From positions 4,712,001 to 4,776,000 of the forward strand of contig JAHWDD010000005.1 in the NCBI GenBank assembly GCA_023897205.1: a DNA stretch of 64,000 bases, given 5' to 3'. This stretch comes from Exophiala sp. HKRS030. Its lineage: Eukaryota > Ascomycota > Eurotiomycetes > Chaetothyriales > Herpotrichiellaceae. The notes under the pieces are model-generated. The model made no database searches and was not told the DNA's origin. It saw nothing but the letters and a program-made list of their open reading frames with translations. The position numbers and the translations under genes are program-made. The first letter of the stretch is position 1. The number at the start of each line of letters is the position of its first letter. Positions 22,488 to 33,872 of the stretch are shown piece by piece.

Positions 22488-23286
22488 TCAAGGTGGCTTT
22501 GATGCTCTTAATGCCTTCAAATCCTTCTGACATAGGGGACACCGAGCTCGGTATTTGGCGAGCCACCACTCTAAACAGCGTGCATGATATAAGTGGTGAC
22601 ACTGGGTCTCACGCACGAAATCATCGTCTTGGAAGAACTCTAGGCAGATGCTGCATTCGGAAAAGGTTTGACAAGCCTCTGCAGGAAGGGTAGAGGTGCG
22701 AATGGTTGTGGTGGTATCGTCAGATGTTGAAGGATTGTCAATCTCTTCAGTGTTCCTGCGCGGGTGTCTAGTACTGGCCGCTGGTGATCCATCTATATCT
22801 CGTTCTCTGTGAGGCGGAGGCATAGCACCACCGGGTTCCCGGATGACCGGTACGGGTATTGAATCACGCATTTCGAGAATTTGCTTTTGATATCTGTAGT
22901 CCATCTTTGGTGCAATACCATTAATCTCTTTCATGCTGAGTTTGGAGAGAGCGTGTGATTCCCGCGTACGTAGGGCTGGATTGGGCGGCTCCTCTGCGTC
23001 TGCAGGGGAGGCAGATTGATTCCCTCGTTGAGAGAAGAGTGAACGAATGTCCAGCGGACTAGGCTTTATCCAGTATCTGACTCTACCACAAAAGTTATCT
23101 TGGGGTTTCACTGTGTAATCATAGTCGGGTGACAAACATGAAGTGTAAGACAAGAACTATGCCTATCACTACAGCGATCATGATATATGGTGCGATAGTT
23201 CCACCTGCTTTCTGGCCGGATTTCGCCTCGTCATGGTCGTTAATGTGGCTCGTTGAATTCTTCAACTCGCTTCGTGCAAGGTACAT
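22488..23286 (-). CDS. Membrane-anchored RING-H2 finger protein
   Basis: A probable E3 ubiquitin ligase. Two exons, 23286-23138 and 23076-22488 (61-nt intron, GTTTGT donor, GAGTCAG acceptor), give 245 residues. A transmembrane helix (APYIMIAVVIGIVLVLHF) lies at about residues 29-48 after a short polar head. The C-terminal RING-H2 has CSICLEFF, then CHHLYHARCLEWW and CPLCQ, spacing typical of the family. The middle is low-complexity Ser/Thr/Pro. The start is chosen because the frame to the membrane helix opens at ATG 23286. The substrate is unknown. A second RING-H2 membrane protein lies 3.2 kb away. Confidence 0.85.
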
Positions 23287-23834
23287 CTCGCGTGGTAGGC
23301 ATCAATGGCAACGAGGGGAAGATAAAATGGAGATTATGCACGTTTATGCGGAGCAGGTGATTGCACAACTTTTAAATATCGGAGGCATGAGCCAGAGTTG
23401 CAGAATTTGTCTGGTGGACGCCATGAACCATCATGAGGGAAGGGCTCGGCTCTTTAAAATCTTTGGGGTATGCGATATGAGCGATGTTTGAAAGATGTGG
23501 TATCACCAGAGACCGAATGCCAAGCCTTGTGATACTTGGCTGATCCAGGTGCCCTGCAGAAAGGACACTGACCCACTCCTCAAACATCGGCAATTAGACT
23601 TTGAACATCTGCCAAGAAAATCACCAACTCCGTCTTAGCGGTTGGCTGAAAGGCTTTTGGATCGTCTTTGGCAAGTCTTAGATCGGTGCGTAGGAAACGG
23701 CATCACCACCGTTGATATTGCTTGGCGTTTACAACTCTGAAAAAGGGGCCTGCAAGTTGATAGTAGTAGCAAACATATGCCGCTTCGTTACGTCCGAACC
23801 TAAAATCATTTCTCCTGTCATTGAAACCAGCGTC
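23287..23834. other. Intergenic, RING gene promoter side
   Basis: Only short frames without domains. It includes the upstream region of the RING gene and the 3' side of the Zn2Cys6 gene. Confidence 0.5.
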
Positions 23835-26122
23835 TTAATTGAAATGGGCCAGATTAAGCAAATCGCTGAAACCAAATTCCGTAGGTAACTCCTCTGCTTG
23901 CGCAAGCATTTTATCTGCCTCATTTTGCAAGTCTACATTGGCCGATGAAGTGCTCTCCACTCTTTCCATTGACGGCATGTCCGTAGAAATGGCGACGTGT
24001 TGATTGGGTGGGAGGATCAGAGCTTGCGGCTGTAGATGCATATTCTGTTCTTCGACGTTGCTTCGGCAGAGGCGAACAACCGAAGATTCAATTCGGTCAA
24101 TTTTGAATTCGACGGTGTGGGAAAGTTCACTGGTAACCATCTAGACATGTTAGCCAGCCCTGTTCTCGGGCTATAGTTCATTCGACGAACCTTCAGCACT
24201 TGTAACCCTGCAGCCGCGCAATTGTCAACGCATTTACAGGCAGCGATTAGCTTAATCCCGAGTGCAGCTCTTTGCCATGCCTGGCTGGGCTGCGAGGTAC
24301 CATTATGCGCAGCGATTAGGTAAATCAGGCACATCACAGATGAAAATACTGTGTAGACTGCTGTCCAAGACCCTGGGTGGAGCAAGCCCTTCTTAATCAT
24401 TACCTCCGATTGCAGAATCGAGGTCGACGCCAGTTTGATACATGCGAGTGCATGCTGCGACTGCATCAAGGAGATCGTTCCTCCATCCGCCACGATTTGT
24501 AAGTAATGCAGAAGGGGGCGGAACAGGACGATTTGGGCGAACGTGTAGCTCATTTCGAGCTCATACTTCATTCTAAATAGTCAATAGATAGTGTTCCTTG
24601 TAGAATACTTCAACTTACATGGTATGCCTGCCACTGTCTCCCATTTTGGCCAGCAATGATGAGAGGTCTTCCTTCCATCCTCGAAAGGCTCTCTCGGCAT
24701 CTTCGAAATGTTTGACATCAGTAGAGGTTGCAAGCCCGTCGTTTGGCTCATTTGTAAAGACCGATTTCTGACTTGACCAGGCAAGTTCAAGAAGAATGAG
24801 ATGTTTTAGGGAAGTTGCTGTTTCGAAGTCACATTCTTTTTCGCTCGTAGCTGTGAGGATTGTGATGTAGGAGAGATCAACCGTGTCTCTCTGGATGAAA
24901 GGAGGAAGCCCCAATATGAGGCTTGCATATAAGTCCAACTTGAGAACCGAAGCCAAAACTAAGGTCCTAGCTTTACATTCTTGTGGCGATAAGTTAATAT
25001 TCTCAGTCGCGCCGGAGTGAAGTCCTAGGCGAAGAGCCATAGAGCAGGCTATCCCAATAAGTGGATGGGCGGAAGCGATTCGAGAAGTTGTGAACAAGAA
25101 GACAATAGCACAGAGTAGGCTTTGGAGTGATGTCAGATCATTATGGTAGGGCAGGTGTACCATGTCTTGGCCTGCATAGAACTGTTTAGTGGCTTCTTGA
25201 AGGGCACTCTGACAACCATTGTCTCGATGGTGCTGCAACTTGAACAAGTATCCCAGTGCGAAAGCAAAATGTAGCTGTGGAATAAAACGATCTAACGCTG
25301 TCGTCGGGGAAGGTGTTAACGCATATACAAGCTCGACCATCTCTCGGAAATGTTGTTCGTGTAAAAAGGTTAGCAGGGGGTGACACCTTGCAAACAGCGC
25401 ATCTACCAGTGAGAGGGCAGTGTTCCTAGGGGGGAGAACCCTATATGGCAGTAGACCCATGGCCTCCTGCCTAGGCATGGGAAGGTCGAACAAATCAGCC
25501 ACCACAAGGAATCTTTCGCCGTATGGGGTCCTTTCAGGTTTTTGGAACATCTCAAGAATCCGTAGGATGAAGGACAGTTCGGACGAGGCACCGTAGAAAC
25601 TTGTGGCCCACGGAGCCGTCCTCGTGAACCGGTCCCAACCAGTCATCATGCTGGAAAGACGAGGCTGATTTGAGCTATCTTCACAGGTGCTAGATTTCGC
25701 AGATGTCTCTGGCAATGTAAAATCCATCATTCGCAGAATAGTTTCAAAGTCCACACCGGGTAAGGGAGGAACTTTCGCTTGCAGGTCTTGGATGAAGGAG
25801 CGAGCAACTCGAACATGATCCTCTAACATACGAATTCTCTGAGTGGGAGGGGCGGCCGGTCTGCGGAAGTGATAGCCGCAAGCTTGTGTAGAGTAAGAAC
25901 CAGGAAGACTTAGACACCACAGAGTTAATGCGTACCGAGGGAATCTGTCTGGCAAGGAGCGCATGGCTGAACGCCATCACATTTGCGTTTTCGTAGACGA
26001 CATTCGTCGCACGCCCATGGCGATCGACACACCCAAGCATATGTTTTAAAGAGTATATTGAACTGCAAAAGGTGGCGAAGGCAGTTAAGCATCAACGCGG
26101 ATGGAGTATGGCGCTTTGTCAC
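23835..26122 (-). CDS. Zn(II)2Cys6 fungal transcription factor
   Basis: A nuclear regulator with an N-terminal binuclear zinc cluster and a fungal transcription-factor middle domain. The cluster reads CDECRLRKRKC, CAPC, with its last cysteine in ACGYHF; the intron between 25936 and 25882 falls inside it. Further exons are 25882-24619, 24572-24191 and 24140-23835, all in phase. A coiled-coil dimerisation stretch (MLEDHVRVARSFIQDLQ) follows the cluster. The middle domain has LHFAFALGYLFKLQHH and SVLKLDLYASLILGLPPF. The start is uncertain: 26122 and 26092 are in-frame Met codons, and the zinc cluster begins near residue 38 of the longer form. Targets are unknown; it might regulate the neighbouring RING genes, but nothing shows that. 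Confidence 0.85.
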
Positions 26123-26486
26123 TGAGTGCTCCTAATTGGCCCTTTTCCGATTCATTTCTCGCTGTCTACCCGCAAGGTCTAGAATGGATGAGCAAGTCTT
26201 CCTGTTAAAGCAGTGTCTTCCCACGCCAGCAGAATAAAAGATGCCGGCTAAGAACCAGTGGTAATAAGTAGTCCGAAAAATAGCGTTCTACGTCTGTTGC
26301 GATCGGCGCTGTAGACGAGGAAGCCTAGATGAATGCAACCACAACAACGAATCGACGGCGTATCTACGGCAGGATTGGACGGCCACAGCAGCGACCGGCG
26401 TGGCGGACAATACAGCGCAGGCACGGAGGCTTAGATACTCCTAAAAAGGATGGGACGCATGGGATGAGTAACTCTATCATCGCGAT
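26123..26486. other. Divergent promoter between Zn2Cys6 and RING genes
   Basis: The two genes are transcribed away from each other across this region. A short frame starting at 26329 might be an upstream exon of the RING gene; I could not join it. Confidence 0.4.
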
Positions 26487-27425
26487 ATGTCGGACCACCG
26501 CTCGCTGGCTGGCCGATGGGTCTTCCTGATTACCATGTCTGCCATCCTCCTAGCCATCATCCTCCTTACCTCCATAGTCCAGCGCCGGCAACGCACCCTC
26601 CTCTCCTTGCGCATCGCCAGGGGCGAAGTCGACCTTGAGGCTCTCGGAATCAAATGCCTCAACGTTCCTCGAGATCTCATCGACAAATTGCCGAGATATA
26701 CTTACACCTCGAAGACAGGCGCCCCAGTCACACTCGGCAAAGCGGCTACACGACAAGTAGTATTTTCCCAGCCAACTTGTCCGATATGCCTCGACGATTT
26801 CATCCATAGTGAAACCACCATCCGCGAACTCCCTTGCAACCACATCTTCCACCCTGAATGTATCGACTCCTTTCTCCGCAGTAGCTCCTCCTTATGCCCT
26901 GTGTGCAAGGAATCAGCCTTACCACCAGGCTACTGCCCTGTCAATGTGACGAATCTGATGGTTCGCCGAGAACGACTCATACGACGGATGCGCCACCAAA
27001 GCCAGGAAGAATCGACAAGTCGGATACCTGTGGCGGGTTTAACCCAAAGACCACTTAGGATACTGTCAACGCCGAGTGCACCTGCGGCCATGATGCGCGA
27101 CAGTTGCGTCCACGGCTATGGTGCTTACAATGGAGACGCGGAGATGATTGGCACGGGTAATCGGAGGATCACACATCCAGCCATTGCACTCGATCATTCT
27201 CAAAATGGTGGTGTGGCAACTGTTACCGCTGAATGCCGGACGCAACCCCAGGCAGAAGATTCAAATGCAGAGGAAGTGCCTGCCGAAATTCAGGCGCAGG
27301 GGACGCATGCCAGGAGGGCGTGGTTGAGGGAACGGCTGGCGAGAAGGCAGCAGCAGCAGTACGATGAGCGTGCGCAGGAGGCGAGGCAGGCGGATGTTGG
27401 GAGGCCGTTGTGTAAGTTCTCCTAA
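26487..27425 (+). CDS. RING-H2 finger protein with N-terminal membrane helix
   Basis: A probable E3 ubiquitin ligase of 312 residues. An N-terminal helix (WVFLITMSAILLAIILLTSI) at about 11-30 is followed by a basic stretch and GEVDLEALGIKCLNVP, common in fungal RING proteins of this type. The RING-H2 motif at about 98-140 has CPICLDDF, CNHIFHPECID and CPVCKES. The C-terminus is charged and Gln/Arg-rich. Upstream of 26487 the frame is closed by TAA at 26469, so either this is the start or an upstream exon joins after it. Family members often carry a longer luminal N-terminus, so the annotated start may be short. Confidence 0.82.
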   Translation: MSDHRSLAGRWVFLITMSAILLAIILLTSIVQRRQRTLLSLRIARGEVDLEALGIKCLNVPRDLIDKLPRYTYTSKTGAPVTLGKAATRQVVFSQPTCPICLDDFIHSETTIRELPCNHIFHPECIDSFLRSSSSLCPVCKESALPPGYCPVNVTNLMVRRERLIRRMRHQSQEESTSRIPVAGLTQRPLRILSTPSAPAAMMRDSCVHGYGAYNGDAEMIGTGNRRITHPAIALDHSQNGGVATVTAECRTQPQAEDSNAEEVPAEIQAQGTHARRAWLRERLARRQQQQYDERAQEARQADVGRPLCKFS

Positions 27426-27568
27426 TCCAAAGGCCACTTAGATGCGGAAGGTCAAGTGCTGTGACGATATGACAGGGAGACGAATAGCGGGCCGGTTCAA
27501 TCCGAGATGGGATTAACGTAGTATGCTGAGGATATGGCAAGTGTCTATAGGCATTGTCCTCGCCCAAG

Positions 27569-27974
27569 TCACAGCGTGACCGTGATCTTTGGGATAGTGT
27601 AAACATACTGTTGAATCACACTGATGCCTCTACCCTGGGGACGGTAAGCCACTGGTGGAGGCTGCCGAGCTAGTGTGTCGACCCGGTCATGATCGTGGAA
27701 AAATGGTTGAGCGGAAGGGGAGAATGGAATCCCCGCGACGGAACACAGATTTTCAGCCATAGGTGCAAAGTTGAAGAATCAGCAGACTGACTAGAGTGTG
27801 GAAGGACCATGTTATATTTCGTCGGCATTCCGGGCATTGAAACGGCTCGTCGAAGAATGTCTCTCTTGCATGCTTCTTGTAATGACCGGTGAGGTTGATG
27901 CGACTGTTATAGCCAAGATCACAAATGACGCATCTCCTGGTACTAGCGTTGGAGTGGTACGTAGGGGTGCACAC
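27569..27974 (-). pseudogene. Remnant of a second DUF3435/C2H2-type gene
   Basis: Two minus-strand pieces look like parts of FluG/DUF3435-type proteins. One (27974-27790) has a C2H2-like finger, CVICDLGY then HYKKHARET, followed by FFDEPFQCPEC. The other (27760-27569) matches part of the complete gene at 29.9-30.1 kb: PQGRGISVIQQYVYTIPK here against PQGRDIRVIQQYVYTIPK there, with about 160 nt of clear similarity. Frames are broken and the rest is missing. Together they show that an older copy or relative once sat here. Confidence 0.65.
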
Positions 27975-29174
27975 TGTACGAGGAAAATGCTATGACCAGT
28001 ATATAGGGTAGAATTGAAAGAGCCCAAAAGTGGGAACGAGGCCTTGTAGATCTTAATACAGTGTCGTAATGAAGTTACAGTTAGCGAATACTCTAGAATG
28101 GAGAGCCGGTGCGCAGAATTCACATGCCGATAAAACGTTAGAATCAGCTGTGACGCCGGAGAAAGTCAAGGATATACAGATATGGGATATGGCTATCTTG
28201 AACTACATGGGTACATACATTAAGCGAGATTAAAACTAATGCGGAGCATCATTAGCTCCAGGTCATTTCCTAACTGAATGAGAATACGTGGCAACCGAAC
28301 GGTGAACCTTTCGTCATGAAATGCCATTCGACGGCTGCGAACTTGCTTTGGTCAGAAGCCCTGGCCTCAGCAGTAAGCCAGCGTATGAGGGCTATTCCTT
28401 TAGCGCTTGGTTTTTCTTAGGTGGTAGGCATTGGGACTCAGAAGTCATTGGAGCGCCGACACATTCCTAATACCAGTCGCTCTGGGCGTCCACTTGCTCT
28501 GGTCTCCCACCCTCTCTGATAGGTGCGATAAACGCTGGGATTCCACAGCAGCTATCATCCATAGGAGGCGCTACAGACTATCATCCCATAGCGAATGGGA
28601 GGCACTACAAACTACCATTCCACAAGGGCTAGCGGGCGCTACGAACAGTAATCCACGTGACTTTCCAGGCAGACTTGGAACCGTTGCAAAGTTTGGTTTT
28701 GCTACGTGACGCTAAGACGCTGCACAGTCCGGATAAGCCCTTCTCCTTCGCCCTATTCAGCAAGATGCCCATACCATCTCTCTGCATCTTACGAGAAGAT
28801 AGAAAGGTGTAGCGATAGGCATTATTAGCAGACAATGAGCGATTTTGGTACAGTAGTGAAATCGGGCGAGTAAATTGAGACCTGTACAGATCAAGAAATG
28901 CTTAAAATCAGCTTACTGGACAGTTTACCCGTTTGGCTGCATCCAGCGATCATCTGTCAATCATCGGGAGCGGTGGTTACTGTAACCATGAGGGGATAGG
29001 AATGTTGCAATGGCTTCCTTAAGGGAGATGCGCCTGTTGAAAACAGGTGATAGATGTTGTAGTAAGTGCCTTGTTTTTATTGTTGTGGCTCTGAGAGGGA
29101 GATGGCATATATATACATACACATGTGTTTCAGGCCCCTGCTATGCGCGACAACCACCATCGTTCAATTCAACA
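27975..29174. other. Gene-free accessory stretch with short repeats
   Basis: No coding gene is supported. At about 28546-28650 related units recur (GGAGGCGCTACAGACTATCAT, GGGAGGCACTACAAACTACCA), a small diverged tandem repeat. Confidence 0.45.
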
Positions 29175-29287
29175 GCGCCCTACGGCCGAGTGGCCCCAGG
29201 GACCGATTCCCCTACGGCGTTCGTGCAGGCGCCCACGTATGATACCGCAGGGGAATCAGTCCCTGGGGCCGTTCGGCCGTAGGGCGC
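29175..29287. repeat. 113-nt foldback (imperfect inverted repeat)
   Basis: Arms of about 42 nt pair almost completely. The left starts GCGCCCTACGGCCGA and runs through GGCCCCAGGGAC and GATTCCCCT; the right is its reverse complement with about four mismatches. The loop is near 29 nt. It lies 370 nt beyond the 3' end of the DUF3435 gene. I see no convincing flanking duplication. Confidence 0.8.
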
Positions 29288-29656
29288 ATCTCCCTTATGG
29301 ATCAATTTACTTGCCCGATTTCACCACTCTACCAAAATCGCTTATTGTCTACCTAGCTAATGAGTACTCTATCATCTTTGCATCTAGCTTGTAGAAATAT
29401 AGAAAATTGAAACCTGAAACCCACGCCGTAACGGTAGCCCTGTAGTAGTGGTGACCATAGGAAGAGTGTACCAGAGATTACCATAGGCAAGAGAATACCA
29501 TTTAGTCACCCTTACTAAGTGGTTGGCCCTACCACAGAGTCCCCACAGAGTTGGGCCCCATATAGTTGTCCTACCCTCGTGCCAGACACATTAATAATAC
29601 TAACAACCAGACAACAATACAATGCATAGACATCTCATTTTTCGATCAGCTTTCGG

Positions 29657-32600
29657 TTATCCCATTCTCTTTCTCTTCCGCTTTTCCCTACTGACACAGG
29701 AAATTTCCCCAGAAGTGTCGACTCGTCCATGTGTCGACCACAGGCGTTCCAGGTCGCTCGAGGGTAGGTGATTCTCTGGCTCCCAAGTCATGCCGCTGAT
29801 AGGGAGACCTTTCCACTTCACGTGGTACATCACCATTACCTTTCCAGTCTTACCTTTTTTGAGGCCAACAGCACCAATCAGGTCATAGGCCCATACATCT
29901 CCCTCCAGGGCAGAAACGTCACTGCCGCTGGACTCCTTAGGTATAGTGTAAACATACTGTTGAATGACTCTGATGTCTCTACCTTGAGGACAGTAAGCAA
30001 TCCGTGGAGGATGCTGGGCTGATGTGTCGACCTGGTCATAATCGGGGAAAGATGGTTGAGCGGAGGCGGAGAAGGTAATCCCCCGGACGGAACACTGATT
30101 CTGCTTCGTTGCCCGGCCTGAATCCCCGAGCCTAAGGCGCAGCGTGATCCTAGGCTGACCGACTCGCAATCGAAGTTGACGGCACGTTTTAACCTGAGAG
30201 CCATCCTGTTGATCCCGAGTCATCTCCCTCACCAAAACGGGCTCTGGATCTGGGGACTCGGATCTTTGAATGCGTGGCTCTGCATCGAGAGACGGCTCCC
30301 GTTCAAGCTCGACCAACGTTGTCTCGCTCGCCTCGCTAGTTGCGTCGTTCAGCAAGAGAGGAGGTGAAGGAGAGCGAATATACTGATCAAACCAGGTATC
30401 GGATTCTAGGTCATCATCGACATCTGCGACCTCGAGGAAGTGACTGGTCTCGTCGATGGTAGGATATGGGGAGCCGTGCGGACCGTCGTCAGGATCGGAG
30501 TGCATACCATTCTCGTTGAGACTAGGTGTAGTAAGCGCGATGGGGTCCAAGGTCTTATTGAAGATACAATCATCAGACACATCCTCGTCGATGGATATGG
30601 CCTCAGGGCATATGGTCGGAGTGGGAGGAGCACGTCGTCTCCGCTTACGGGGACGATCGTACAATTGTCTTTCTCCCACTGTGACGGTGGAGCCGAGCGA
30701 CGGTGGAGGCATCCATGTAAGCGCTCCAGGAGTGCTCGGCGACTTTCGCTTTCGGTGTGGACGAGCTCCGCCAGCATCTGAGTCGAGTGGTTCTCCTTCG
30801 TCTGGTGTGTGCTGACGAATCAAATCAGGTTCGCTTACGGGACGCGACCGACTGAATCTGTGCGTGTCGACAAGATGACATTCAAACGAGGTCAAATCAT
30901 TGTGAGGAGAGTCACACGATGGGCAAACTAGCGGCCACTGACAATCGATGAGATGCTTATCCTCGACATGCTTCCATAAGAAATGGTCTCGTGACCAGGC
31001 TTTCAGTCGCTCGGAAGCAGGCAATGAATCGTCGGCCACACAGAGCGGACAATAGCCTGGGCGGACTAGCGTGTGGCAGTGGGAAACGGTTCCGCATCGT
31101 TTAGCGGTGAACGAGTCCAGGTGCGCTTGACAGTGCGGCTCCCATTCCTCTCCGACCACCCAGTCGAAACAAAGATAGCAATACTTGATATCCGACAGGA
31201 CACGCGCCTTACGGGTTGCCATGTCCCGGCGGACGCAAGTTTGAATATGTTGATTGCGCTGGTACTTTGGTAGGCTGTAACACCGTTAACCTGGATACTT
31301 AAGTGGCGGTTGGTCGCAAACCTACCTGTTCATACGCCGTTGACAAATGGGACAGGCACCATTAATAGGACGCGATCCGGGGAGGTAGAGGACGTCCGTG
31401 CCTCGGTGGCAGAGAGTGACAAGGTCCTGCAGGGCTGCCCACATCTCCTCCGCCGGCAGAGCATGAGTCGACGCCATTGCCTGCGCAAGTCGCCCTCGTT
31501 CGGGAACAGCTTGTAAATACTCGGGGCCAGCTCCGTCTTGGACTCGTCTTGGGCCTTCTCCCTCCCACGGCTCTGGACGATCCAATCTCGGCGCTCCTGG
31601 ATCCAACAGTCCTGGTAGAGGTCTAGTGCATCTTTCTTAAGTCTCGTAAGTTGCGTCGTTAAACGACGCTGGGCAACAGTGAAGTCTCGATTGTTTCCCT
31701 CGGTTCTAAGCCTTCGCACCTCAGCCTCTAGATTACGAAGGTCAGGATCCCGTTCCAACTCTTTCTCCATGTGGGCAGGGAGTCTAGTAGGTAGACCATT
31801 CTCGTGAAATTTTTCGAGGCTTTGGAAATACTCGACATGACGGTGGTCACTCTCCTCCTCTCGGAAAGCGGCCTGGCCATCAACCGAAGAGCAGTTCGCC
31901 ACGTAACTTTGACCGAAGACCCTGGTATCGTTCTGTAGTAGATGCTGTGAGCGTTCGACTGCGGTATATCGCCCTAGAATGAGTAAAATGTATGGTTAGT
32001 ACGAATGGTGGGTGGGATTCGCTGTGTAAGAGACTTCAGGCCTATATAGGGACCCCACAAGAGGCTGCGCAAAGGAGGCCACTTACGGTCCAATCCCTGT
32101 CCCACTTTACGCCGAATAGCGTGGATAGAGAGGCTCCAATGGTAACCGGCATTAACGAGACTGCTTTTAGTAATGGCGAGGAATTGGCTCATAGGCATTG
32201 GTTCGTCGGTCACGCCGCCGCTCTTGGTGCATTTGCGAGCAATGGGTAAGTTCAACACCTCCTTCTTGAACCGAAGCGGCAACTCATCCCTGTCGGCAGG
32301 GATTACCTGTTGGCGTAGGTCGGCCAAAGTGTCGTACCCGTACAGCGCGCCGTCGGCAAAGGCCAGCGCCAGGAGGAAACCGGCGTCGTTGTAAAACAGC
32401 CGTCCATCCTCCTTTGCCGCCGCTCCGAAGCTATGAACACGACGTCAGTGCCTAAAGAAGAGTGAAATGAAAAGCTAGAGACCGCATAACTTACGCCACG
32501 TCCTCGGGGTCGCGGTTGTTTTTCACAAAACGCTGGTCAAGCTTGTATATGACCCTCCAATCGCGGCCGTCTTTACCACCTTTGACGCGTTGTAAAACGA

Positions 32601-33460
32601 GATCGACGTCCTGGTCTAGTTAGATCGACGTTCGGAATAGATTCACCGTGGTTGTACCTTGTATAGTATCCCACCTTTGAAGAATGTATCAATCCGGGCC
32701 CTGTCCAACAGTAAACATGTCGGAGCCACGTGGATTGTACCCGGTTCCGCGGATGAATGTAGATCAAGTCATCGCAGGTCCATTCAGCCAAGTTGACCCG
32801 ATTCAGGTCTTTCAATCCAAAATTGTGCTTTGGTCGGTGCTTGTTAACAACGATACCTTCACGGACCAAGGTTCGTCGCACCCACTGAGAGAGATCAGCT
32901 AATTCTCCTCAAGCCTGAATCGGAAGGGCACCTCATCTTACATAGTACACCTCGCTCCTGTCCTCTCCCGTAGTCTCGGCCCCCGTGACACGAGCATGGC
33001 CAGCGAAGAACCATTCGCCGACAGTGCATAGAGTGTCGGCGGTCGGCTTTTTCTTCTTCCTATCAATTTTTCCCTTGCTCGTCGCAGCGTAGAATCGCAG
33101 AAAGTCTTTCACTGTCGCTAGGTCGGGAGCTGGGACTCCCTTACCTAAAAAATGACGACGGGCGGCGGGTTCGTCCGGAGGAAGGAGCCCCTTTCTTTCA
33201 TGATCGTCTCGTAGTTGTTTTATTTGCCATCTTTAATATCTCGTTAGAGATGAGCGAGACTTGGAGAATGAAGGGAAGCGTATGTTCCAAGTGTCCTACC
33301 GAAGATAATGTTCCAGGGTACGATCGTGATGCGCTTTTGTCTCAGAAATGTACTTATCTGCATCACGAACTTTGTCTTCCTCAACGTGTGCTCCTCTCGT
33401 GTAACCGTTGGCTTCAGCTCGAGCCCACAGTTCGGCGTCGGTCTCCTTTCGCTTGCCCAT
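29657..33460 (-). CDS. DUF3435 tyrosine-recombinase-like protein with C-terminal chromodomain
   Basis: Seven exons (33460-33300, 33230-32942, 32884-32658, 32610-32495, 32430-32087, 31973-31326, 31274-29657) give 1134 residues once one G/C is restored at 32696-32701 and at 31502-31504. The N-terminal two-fifths is the DUF3435 (FluG-domain) core related to Crypton and Starship-captain tyrosine recombinases. Candidate catalytic residues are Arg in WTGPR (about 213), His and Arg in SIHAIRRK (about 368) and Tyr in FGQSYVANCSSVDGQ (about 402). A cysteine/histidine-rich region follows (CPICQRRMN, CYLCFDW, RPGYCPLC, CPSCDSPH). After a long acidic low-complexity stretch comes a chromodomain at about 1053-1112 with VWAYDLIG, YHVKWKG and TWEPENHL. 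It may mobilise or target DNA; activity is inference. Confidence 0.82.
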
Positions 33461-33872
33461 AGCTGTCGGAGGGTCGAGCTCTCAAAGACTTAGGAAAGGG
33501 AGTGGCGAGAGGTGAGAGGACCGTCAACTGGAGGGGAGGGCAGAGGAGAGGGAATGTGGGAGCCATGAGGCCAGGACCCGGATTCGGCTCCATTTTGTAC
33601 TCGGCGCGAGGAAAGGTCGAGGGTGGGAATTTGAGAGGGAGGGTGCCACTAACTGGGTCCCATAGTTCGAGGGAAGGAGGCGCTGAAGAACAGCTGGCGT
33701 CAAGAGGACCCATTCAAATCGAGCATGCGTTGACGGGTGAGTAGAAAGGGTGAGTGCAGAGGTGAGAGGAGGGTGAGGAGGGTGAGTAGAGGGGTGAGTC
33801 GCGAGCAGCTGGTTTTTAAAAGCGGCACGTTCTGGGTGAGCCGCACGTGAGCTCCCTGCAGTTTTACTTCCT
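33461..33872. other. 5' region of the DUF3435 gene
   Basis: A purine-rich plus strand with repeated GGGTGAG and GAGGGGTGAG words at about 33733-33800. It probably holds the promoter and leader of the minus-strand gene. No gene is supported. Confidence 0.45.

Noticed and set aside
29657..31222. A separate chromodomain/C2H2 gene independent of the DUF3435 gene
   Set aside because: An intron (GTAGGT donor after 31326, TTACAG acceptor before 31274) joins it in phase to the recombinase part, and the cysteine-rich motif continues across the junction.
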